From an uncultured Faecalibacterium sp. (GTDB taxonomy: Bacteria > Bacillota > Clostridia > Oscillospirales > Ruminococcaceae), in the NCBI GenBank assembly GCA_934561115.1, contig CAKTFS010000010.1:1-54851 (forward strand): a stretch of 54,851 nt of DNA, given 5' to 3'. The position numbers were made by a program, and so were the translations under genes. Below, in pieces: positions 48,801 through 54,851 of this stretch; position 1 is the first letter of the stretch; every line of letters begins with the position of its first letter. The notes beneath the pieces were generated by a model. It saw only the letters and a list, made by a program, of their open reading frames with translations, had not been told where the DNA came from and did not search any database.

Positions 48801-49715
48801 TTACACCCCGGTCAGGTCAAAGCTGGGGGTGTATTCCTCCTTGGCGCTGCTCTTCTGCTGCATATAGCCCTGCACAAGCCCCTTGTCCATGGCGTAGTTC
48901 ACCACCCGGCGGTATTCGTAGGTGGTGATGCGCCGCCCAATGCCGTGCTCTGCGGCCTTGTAGAAGGGGGTATACTGACTCATGACACTGGGCAGAAAGC
49001 ACCCGGGGTCGGCGTCGTTCCACGCGGCCATCTGGTCCAGCACGGCAAAGCTGTCCTCCACATGACCCGGCAGCGCCAGATGCCGCAAAATGACCCCTTT
49101 TTGCAGGATGCCGTCCGCATCGAACACCGGGTGCCCGGCCTGCGCCATCATGGCTTCGATGGCGGGCTTTGCCTCGGCAAAATAGTCCGGCGCGGCGGAA
49201 AGCTCTGCGGAAAGGGCAGAGGACACATATTTTAGATCAGCCAGCCAGATGTCGATGTACCCGCGCCACGCCTGTACGCTTTCCACCGTCTCGTAGCCGC
49301 CGGTGTTGCACACGATGGGCAGCCGCAGCCCCTTGGCGCGGGCAATATCCAGCGCGGCAATGATCCACGGCTGCCACTGCCCGGGAGTGACCAGATTGAT
49401 GTTGTGCGCGCCCTGCGCCTGTAAATTTAAAAAGATTTCAGCCAGGTGTTCCACCGTGATCTCTTTGCCCAGCCCCTCGGCGCTGATGGGGTAGTTCTGG
49501 CAAAAACAGCACTTGAGGGTGCAGCCGGAAAAGAACACCGTACCGCTGCCCCTTGTGCCGCTGATGCAGGGCTCCTCCCAGTGGTGCAGGGCGGCGCGGG
49601 CAGCTTTCAATGTAGCACCCGCTCCGCAGAAACCGGTGCGCCCGGCGGCACGGTTTGCACCGCAGCGGCGGGGGCAGAGGGTGCAGCGGGAGGGGATGGA
49701 AATGGTTTTCGGCAT
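48801..49715 (-). CDS. Radical SAM protein, PflA-like (COG1313 type)
   Basis: 304 residues. An N-terminal Cys block CTLCPRRCG plus Cys30 comes before the radical SAM motif CTLKCCFC (Cys65, 69, 72) and the SAM region NLVTPGQWQPW. This layout matches COG1313 proteins, uncharacterised relatives of pyruvate formate-lyase activase. No glycyl-radical enzyme is nearby, so the target is not known. I chose ATG 49715 (MPKTISIP), with AAAGGA about 11 bp upstream; a longer frame to 49832 crosses the promoter zone. It reads toward the KdgK-like gene, which has its own promoter. Confidence 0.87.
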   Translation of the reverse strand: MPKTISIPSRCTLCPRRCGANRAAGRTGFCGAGATLKAARAALHHWEEPCISGTRGSGTVFFSGCTLKCCFCQNYPISAEGLGKEITVEHLAEIFLNLQAQGAHNINLVTPGQWQPWIIAALDIARAKGLRLPIVCNTGGYETVESVQAWRGYIDIWLADLKYVSSALSAELSAAPDYFAEAKPAIEAMMAQAGHPVFDADGILQKGVILRHLALPGHVEDSFAVLDQMAAWNDADPGCFLPSVMSQYTPFYKAAEHGIGRRITTYEYRRVVNYAMDKGLVQGYMQQKSSAKEEYTPSFDLTGV

Positions 49716-49761
49716 AATATCCAAAGTCCTTTGCTTAAAATTTTCGGATTCATTTGTATTC

Positions 49762-49795
49762 AGTATACCACTTTTGGTGCCATTCGTGCTATACT
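49762..49795. promoter_or_regulatory. Overlapping divergent promoters, radical SAM gene / fbp
   Basis: A minus-strand TATACT (49767-49762) and a plus-strand TGCTATACT (extended -10, 49787-49795) face away from each other with only 22 bp between the hexamers. Each would need -35 space inside the other promoter, so the two should compete. -35 elements are weak. Confidence 0.55.
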
Positions 49796-49870
49796 GAAAT
49801 ACATAGAAACGATAATACAAAAAACGCAACATCTTTGCAGGGCAAAGACTGCGTTATGATGGAGGAGACC

Positions 49871-51877
49871 ATGCGCACCGAAACCGATGAGATCCGCGAT
49901 AATCTGAAGTATCTGGCTCTGCTGGCCAGAGATTACCCCTCGCAGGCGGCGGCCGCCAGCGAGATCATCAGCAATCAGGCGCTGCTCAAGCTGCCCAAGG
50001 GCACGGAGCATTTCATGAGCGACCTGCACGGCGAGAACGAGGCCTTTGTGCACATTTTGAACTCTGCTTCCGGTGTCATCCGGGAAAAGGTGGATGCCGT
50101 GCTGGGCGATACCATGCCGGAGGCAGCCCGTGCAGAGCTTGCCACCCTGATCTACTATCCCACCGAAAAGCTGCCCCAGCTCAAGGCACGCTGCACCACC
50201 GAGGATGCGCTGGAGCAGTGGTACACCCAGACCCTTCTTCAGCTGATCGACATCTGCCGTCTGGTGTCCTCCAAGCACACCCGCGACCATGTGCGCAGCT
50301 GTCTGCCTTCCAGCTGCGGCTATATTCTGGACGAGCTGCTCCACGCCCACTTTGAGGATCACGATAAAGACCTGTACTACGGCCAGATCGTGGGCAGCAT
50401 CATCGAGAACGGCCGCGCCGACCGTTTTATCGTGCGCCTGTGTGAGCTGATCAAGCACCTGGCGGTGGATAAGCTGCATATCGTGGGCGACCTGTTTGAC
50501 CGCGGCCCCCGCCCGGACATTATTCTGGATCTGTTGATGCGCCATCATAATGTGGATATCCAGTGGGGCAACCACGACGTGGTATGGATGGGTGCTGCCG
50601 CCGGCAGTCCTATCTGCATCTGCACCGTACTTAAAACCACGCTTGCCTACCACAACCACGGGATGCTGGAGGACTGCTACGGCATCAACCTGCGGCACTT
50701 GCAGCGCATGGCAGAGCAGTTCTACGGCGAGGACGATCTTTCCATCTGGATGCCCCACACGGACGCCGCCCGCGGCCCCTACACCGAGGGGATGCTCCAC
50801 CGCTGCGCTGTGATGCACAAGGCTATCTCCATCCTGATGTTCAAGCTGGAGTGTCAGGTCATCGACCGCAACCCGGATTTCCAGATGCAGGGGCGGGATT
50901 ATCTGCGCCGCATCGACTGGGACGCCCATACCGTGCAGGTAGGGGAGAAGAGCTATCCTTTGCGGGACACCTCCTTCCCTACGGTAGACCCGGCAGACCC
51001 CGCAAAGCTGAACCCGGACGAACAGCTGGTGCTGCGCAAGCTGGTGCAGTCCTTCCGGCAGAGCGAAAGATTACAGCAGCACATTGAATTTTTGTATGCC
51101 AAGGGCAGTGTGTACCATATTGAAAACGGCAATCTGCTCTACCACGGCGCTGTGCCCATGAACACGAAGGGCGGCTTTGCGGTGGAGCACTTCGAGGGAC
51201 GCCGCTACTCCGGCCGTGCCCTGATGGATTACTGTGACGCCCGCGCCCGCCGTGGCTACTACGGGGCAGAGGGCAGCGCCGCCCGCCAGAGCGGACAGGA
51301 TTTTCTGTGGTATCTGTGGTGCGGCAAGCTTTCGCCGCTGTTTGGCCGCAGCGCCATGACCACCTTCGAGCGGCTGTATATTGCCAACCCCGCCACCCAC
51401 ACGGAGGTCAAGGACCCCTATTATAGCTGGTACAACGACGAAGCCGCCTGCCGCCGCATATTGGCAGAGTTCGGCCTGCCGGGCACGAGCCATATCGTCA
51501 ACGGCCATGTGCCGGTGCAGGAGAAAAACGGCGAGAGCCCCATCAAGGGCGGGGGACGGCTGGTGGTCATCGATGGCGGGTTCTGCCGTGCCTACCACGA
51601 AAAGACCGGCATTGCCGGGTATACGCTGGTGTATTCCAGCCGCACCATGTCCCTGCGCACTCATCAGCCCTTTGAAAGCGCCGAAAAGGCGGTGCGGGAG
51701 AACTTGGACATCCTGTCCCAGAAGAACATTTTGGAGACCGAAAATCATCGCATCCTCGTGGAAGATACAGACGAAGGCGAGGTGCTGCGGGAGCGTGTGC
51801 ATGACCTGAAGCAGTTGGTAACGGCCTATCAGCTGGGCTGGATCCCGGAGGCGCGGTGCGAGGATCACGTTTGGTGA
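49871..51877 (+). CDS. fbp: Fructose-1,6-bisphosphatase class III
   Basis: 668 residues, the size of the B. subtilis-type class III enzyme. Hydrolyses fructose-1,6-bisphosphate to fructose-6-phosphate in gluconeogenesis. Metallophosphatase motifs: HFMSDLHGENEAF near 51-63, VGDLFDRGPRPD near 203-214, QWGNHDVVWMG near 230-240 and later SHIVNGHVPV. I prefer ATG 49871 with GGAGG 5 bp upstream; ATG codons at 49856 and 49859 are also in frame but have poor ribosome sites. It is followed by a gap of 280 bp with the murA promoter. Confidence 0.95.
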   Translation: MRTETDEIRDNLKYLALLARDYPSQAAAASEIISNQALLKLPKGTEHFMSDLHGENEAFVHILNSASGVIREKVDAVLGDTMPEAARAELATLIYYPTEKLPQLKARCTTEDALEQWYTQTLLQLIDICRLVSSKHTRDHVRSCLPSSCGYILDELLHAHFEDHDKDLYYGQIVGSIIENGRADRFIVRLCELIKHLAVDKLHIVGDLFDRGPRPDIILDLLMRHHNVDIQWGNHDVVWMGAAAGSPICICTVLKTTLAYHNHGMLEDCYGINLRHLQRMAEQFYGEDDLSIWMPHTDAARGPYTEGMLHRCAVMHKAISILMFKLECQVIDRNPDFQMQGRDYLRRIDWDAHTVQVGEKSYPLRDTSFPTVDPADPAKLNPDEQLVLRKLVQSFRQSERLQQHIEFLYAKGSVYHIENGNLLYHGAVPMNTKGGFAVEHFEGRRYSGRALMDYCDARARRGYYGAEGSAARQSGQDFLWYLWCGKLSPLFGRSAMTTFERLYIANPATHTEVKDPYYSWYNDEAACRRILAEFGLPGTSHIVNGHVPVQEKNGESPIKGGGRLVVIDGGFCRAYHEKTGIAGYTLVYSSRTMSLRTHQPFESAEKAVRENLDILSQKNILETENHRILVEDTDEGEVLRERVHDLKQLVTAYQLGWIPEARCEDHVW

Positions 51878-52002
51878 TATCGCCAAAGGGTAAAATCTGG
51901 GTCAGCTTTGGTCAAAATTGATGAAAAATCCAATAAAATTTTGGAATATCCGTGCTGAATCTGGGCAAAACAGAAAATAATGAAACATATACAAATCGGG
52001 CT

Positions 52003-52030
52003 TTGCTTTTTTGTGGAAGTAGTGTATAAT
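52003..52030 (+). promoter_or_regulatory. murA promoter
   Basis: TTGCTT (52003-52008), 16-bp spacer, TATAAT (52025-52030). The 130-nt leader contains a hairpin AGGCCTGTG/CACAGGCCT at about 52121-52138. The stretch from 51878 to here is AT-rich and has no gene. Confidence 0.8.
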
Positions 52031-52158
52031 AGGATAGTTATAAATCCGCCCCGGTGTTGGTGAATCTGTACACCCCGGCGGTACAAGTAACGAAATGGAA
52101 TGCTTTCAGTAGCCTTAACAGGCCTGTGGCACAGGCCTTTGACAAGGAGATCATAAAA

Positions 52159-53445
52159 GTGGAGAAATTTGTTATTACCGGCGGCAAGCCCCTGCACGGA
52201 GAAGTGACCATTTCCGGCGCAAAAAATGCGGCTGTGGGTATTCTGCCTGCTACCATTCTGGCAGCGGATGTCTGCGTGATCGAAAACCTGCCCGATATCA
52301 GCGATGTGTCGGTCAGCCTCAAGATCCTGAGCACCCTTGGTGCACAGGTAAAGATGCTCAACCGCAACACCTACCAGATCGATACACGGCATCTGGTCAC
52401 CACCAACGTTCCGGACGATCTGTCCCGTCAGATGCGTGCCAGCTACTACTTCCTCGGCGCGCTGCTCTCCCGCTTCGGCAAGGCGCAGGTTGCCATGCCC
52501 GGCGGCTGCAATCTGGGCCCCCGCCCCATCGACCAGCACCTGAAGGTGTTCAGCGCTCTGGGTGCAGAGGACAGCGTGGACTACGGCATGATCACCGTGC
52601 GCACCAAGCAGGAACTGACCGGTGCCCATATCTTCTTTGATAAGGTCAGTGTGGGCGCTACTATGAACGGTATGCTCTCTGCGGTCATGGCCAAGGGCCA
52701 GACCATTCTGGAAAACTGCGCCAAGGAGCCCCATGTGGTGGATCTGGCAAACTTTTTGAATATGTGCGGCGCGGATGTGCGCGGTGCCGGTACCGATGTC
52801 ATCAAGGTGCGCGGCGTGGAAAAGATGCACGGCTGCACCTACAGCATCATCCCGGATCAGATCGAGGCCGGCAGCTATATGGTGGCTGCGGCTGCCACCG
52901 GCGGCGATGTTCTCATCAAGAACGTCACCCCCAAGCACTTAGAGCCCATCACGGCCAAGCTGCGCCGCGCAGGGATCGATGTGGAAGAATTTGACGATGC
53001 AGTGCGGGTATCCCGCACCGGCGATATTCTGCCGCTGAAGATCAACACCATGCCGCACCCCGGCTTCCCCACCGATATGCAGCCCCTGATGGGTGTGCTG
53101 CTGAGCGTGGCCAAGGGCACCAGCACCATTACCGAGAGCGTGTGGGACAACCGCTTCCGCTATGTGGACGAGCTGCGCAAGATGGGTGCCAGCGTGCAGG
53201 TGGACGGTCAGGTGGCCGTGTTTGAGGGCGTAGAAAAGCTCAGCCCCGCCCCGCTGCGCGCCTCCGACCTGCGTGCCGGTGCTGCCATGGTGGTGGCCGC
53301 TCTGATGGCCGACGGTACCAGCGAGATCGAGGAGATCGGTCATATCGAGCGCGGCTACGAGAATATCGTGGAAAAGCTGCGCGGTCTGGGTGCAGAGATC
53401 AGCAAGGTGGAGCGGATGCCCGCTGCACTGGAACAGGCCCTGTAA
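52159..53445 (+). CDS. murA: UDP-N-acetylglucosamine 1-carboxyvinyltransferase
   Basis: 428 residues. First committed step of peptidoglycan synthesis: transfer of enolpyruvate from PEP to UDP-GlcNAc. Lys22-Asn23 in SGAKNAA and the loop Cys117 in MPGGCNLGPRP are present; a Cys there means fosfomycin-sensitive type. The start is GTG at 52159 with AAGGAG 9 bp upstream; there is no ATG in a good position. A short hairpin terminator separates it from walJ. Many Firmicutes carry two murA genes; which one this is cannot be told. Confidence 0.96.
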   Translation: MEKFVITGGKPLHGEVTISGAKNAAVGILPATILAADVCVIENLPDISDVSVSLKILSTLGAQVKMLNRNTYQIDTRHLVTTNVPDDLSRQMRASYYFLGALLSRFGKAQVAMPGGCNLGPRPIDQHLKVFSALGAEDSVDYGMITVRTKQELTGAHIFFDKVSVGATMNGMLSAVMAKGQTILENCAKEPHVVDLANFLNMCGADVRGAGTDVIKVRGVEKMHGCTYSIIPDQIEAGSYMVAAAATGGDVLIKNVTPKHLEPITAKLRRAGIDVEEFDDAVRVSRTGDILPLKINTMPHPGFPTDMQPLMGVLLSVAKGTSTITESVWDNRFRYVDELRKMGASVQVDGQVAVFEGVEKLSPAPLRASDLRAGAAMVVAALMADGTSEIEEIGHIERGYENIVEKLRGLGAEISKVERMPAALEQAL

Positions 53446-53461
53446 CACAAACAAAAAAACA

Positions 53462-53497
53462 AACAGCCTGCCGTAAGTTCTGTGCGGCGGGCTGTTT
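53462..53497 (+). terminator. murA terminator
   Basis: ACAGCCTGCCG / CGGCGGGCTGT stem followed by TTTTTA. It is just 25 bp before walJ, which may rely on read-through. Confidence 0.82.
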
Positions 53498-53522
53498 TTA
53501 GGTGGTAACATAAGAGGTTTTC

Positions 53523-54311
53523 ATGGCAGAGTTCATTTCATTGTATTCCGGCTCCTCCGGCAACAGCAGCGTGGTGCGCTGCGGCGCACAGTACCTCATC
53601 GTGGATATGGGCAAGGGGGTGCGCACCACTACGGCAGCGCTCAAATCTCTGGGCCTTGCCATCAGCGATTGCGCAGGCATCCTTGTCACCCACGAGCACA
53701 GCGACCACGTCAAGGGTCTTTCCACCTTTCTGAAAAAGAACCCGCTGCCGGTGTACGGCGCAGCGGCTACGCTGGATTTTCTGGATGCCAACGACATCGT
53801 GCCAGCCAACTGTGAGCTGAATACGCTGGAGGGCAGGGAAGAGGATATCGGCTGCTTCGGGGTGCAATCCTTCCCCACCAGCCACGATGTGCCCTGCGTA
53901 GGCTACCGCATCCACACCCCGGACGATAAGACCATGACCATCGCCACCGACCTTGGCACCCTGACCCCGCCGGTGCACGAAGCGCTTTCCGGCTGCGACC
54001 TTGTGGCGCTGGAAAGCAACTACGACCTGCACATGCTGCGCAGTGGGCCCTACCCCTACTATCTGCGTGCCCGCATCGAGAGCGTGCGGGGGCACCTTTC
54101 CAACGACGAGTGCTCCGCAAAGCTCTTGGAGCTGATCCAGAGCGGCTGCAAAAAGTTCGCACTGTGCCATCTCTCGCAGGAGAATAATACGCCCAGCCTT
54201 GCCCTGCAGACCGTGTTCACCACCTTGGGCGCAGTCGGTGTCGTGCCGGAAAAGGACTGCATCGTGCAGGCACAGCGCCGCAACGAGATAAGCCCTGCAT
54301 TAGAGTTCTGA
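53523..54311 (+). CDS. WalJ/YycJ-like metallo-beta-lactamase-fold hydrolase
   Basis: 262 residues. It starts with LYSGSSGNSSVV, the marker of the YycJ/WalJ group, and has the metal motif THEHSDH (about 57-63), a later TSHDVP His, Asp in ATDLG and a C-terminal HLS. In B. subtilis YycJ is a 5' exonuclease tied to mismatch repair and cell-wall/replication coordination. AGAGG lies about 6 bp before the ATG. It lies right after murA; the walRK genes that usually accompany it in Bacilli are not here. Confidence 0.9.
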   Translation: MAEFISLYSGSSGNSSVVRCGAQYLIVDMGKGVRTTTAALKSLGLAISDCAGILVTHEHSDHVKGLSTFLKKNPLPVYGAAATLDFLDANDIVPANCELNTLEGREEDIGCFGVQSFPTSHDVPCVGYRIHTPDDKTMTIATDLGTLTPPVHEALSGCDLVALESNYDLHMLRSGPYPYYLRARIESVRGHLSNDECSAKLLELIQSGCKKFALCHLSQENNTPSLALQTVFTTLGAVGVVPEKDCIVQAQRRNEISPALEF

Positions 54312-54324
54312 TTTGTCAAACAAT

Positions 54325-54392
54325 AAAGCCATCTGTTACAGCTGATTCCAAGGGCTTCGAACCTCGGTCGTGCTGTGGCAGATGGCTTTTTC
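54325..54392. terminator. Bidirectional terminator, walJ / dnaC-like gene
   Basis: AAAGCCATCTG / CAGATGGCTTT outer stem (54325-54335 with 54379-54389), inner TACAGC..GCTGTG pairing, then TTTTT on the plus strand and TTTATTG on the minus strand. Confidence 0.8.
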
Positions 54393-54467
54393 TTTGCGCG
54401 GTGATTCGCACTTATTTTGTGATTGCTTCTCTCGAAAAATGTGCAACTCCGGCAGAAATGAAACGAC

Positions 54468-54851
54468 TTATTCTGCGGCCTTCTGTACCCGGATATCACT
54501 GCCCAGAAACTGGATCTGCACAAAGGCTGCAAGGCGGCTGGAGATCTTTTCTGTGTACAGTTTTTCCAGCAGTGCACCGTCCGTGATGTTGGTGGTGACG
54601 ATGGTGGGCAGCTTTGCGCCCAAACGGTTGTTCAGCAGGCTGTACAGGTTCGTCAGGAAGAAGCTGGAATTGAACTCGGTGCCCAGATCGTCCAAAATCA
54701 GCAGGTCAGCGTTGCAGGCAGTCTGGAACAAGGTCTCTTCCTCGCCGCCGGGGTCGGTGCCAAAATGCAGCGCCTCCAGCTTGCCGAAAAAGTCCGGGCA
54801 GGAGACATAGATCACATCATAGTTCTGCCGCAGCACCTCCCCGGCAATGGC
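54468..54851 (-). CDS. DnaC/DnaI-like helicase loader, C-terminal part
   Basis: 128 codons; the start lies past the right edge. The AAA+ core shows YVSCPDFFGKLEAL, Walker B LLILDDLGTEF and sensor-1 PTIVTTNITD, then an arginine-finger-like ISSRL. This matches DnaC/IstB-type ATP-binding proteins; with no transposase visible, a chromosomal replicative helicase loader is the more likely reading. Walker A is outside the window. An IstB origin cannot be fully excluded. Confidence 0.8.
   Translation of the reverse strand, partial: AIAGEVLRQNYDVIYVSCPDFFGKLEALHFGTDPGGEEETLFQTACNADLLILDDLGTEFNSSFFLTNLYSLLNNRLGAKLPTIVTTNITDGALLEKLYTEKISSRLAAFVQIQFLGSDIRVQKAAE

Noticed and set aside
54468..54851. IstB, the helper of an IS21-type element
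   Set aside because: No IstA-like transposase or terminal repeat is visible; a chromosomal DnaC-like loader is more likely, though only the C-terminal part is in the window.

Overview
The window is about 55 kb of a GC-rich (third-position GC/C-ending codons), low-repeat genome of an anaerobic, butyrate-forming Clostridia/Ruminococcaceae-type Firmicute. Gene content and protein character fit Faecalibacterium (F. prausnitzii-like): butyryl-CoA:acetate CoA-transferase beside a full thl-crt-hbd-bcd-etfBA set, Firmicutes-type GalK/GalT, class III Fbp, WalJ, CIRCE and Rex-type sites. The genus name is an inference from content, not from a database match. I count 50 protein genes (two cut by the window ends), one tRNA, one riboswitch and many promoters and terminators. 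I see no rRNA, CRISPR array, prophage or complete IS element.

Layout. 1-3.1 kb: the start of a lipoprotein under a cobalamin riboswitch (minus) and a two-gene ABC exporter (plus). 3.1-7.1 kb: cutC and a galK-galT-small ORF operon (minus). 7.4-10.9 kb: an XpaC-like membrane protein and htpG with a CIRCE operator (minus). 11-13.6 kb: C_GCAxxG_C_C redox protein, esterase, an unknown protein and an HD protein (plus). 13.7-18.6 kb: a composite intergenic repeat, a GNAT gene, a secreted esterase, a transglutaminase-like protein and rmuC. 18.7-25.6 kb: flavodiiron protein, tRNA-Gly(CCC), a peptide-type binding lipoprotein, murD with a GNAT gene, and a methionine gamma-lyase-like protein. 25.7-29.4 kb: mgsA and proC-proB-proA (minus). 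29.7-32.3 kb: a TetR regulator, a radical SAM/SPASM-like enzyme and a small zinc-ribbon membrane protein. 32.3-42.5 kb: the butyrate island. 42.7-47.4 kb: D,D-carboxypeptidase, cysteine-cluster protein and a PF04392-type ABC uptake system. 47.5-49.7 kb: KdgK-like kinase and a PflA-like radical SAM protein (minus). 49.9-54.3 kb: fbp, murA and walJ (plus). 54.5 kb to the end: part of a DnaC-like loader (minus).

The core of the window is the butyrate island. From a ~500-bp divergent control region, the CoA-transferase gene (and perhaps an AI-2E-family permease) is read leftward. coaD and then thl, crt, hbd, bcd, etfB, etfA are read rightward. Together they take two acetyl-CoA to butyryl-CoA and on to butyrate plus acetyl-CoA. 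Two inverted repeats close to the Rex consensus (TTGTTAA-N4-TTAACAA) lie in this region, one on the -10 of the CoA-transferase promoter, suggesting NADH/NAD+ control of both arms. Hairpins sit between several genes of the rightward operon.

The most unusual signals outside known genes are: a two-copy intergenic element whose stems differ in sequence but keep pairing, the same TGCG loop and a fixed 3' tail; a composite palindromic repeat near 13.8 kb; a low-GC unknown gene coupled to galT; a near-perfect 23-bp palindrome after etfA; and the structured crt-hbd spacer. Assignments rest on reading motifs and conserved residues by eye; no database search was run.
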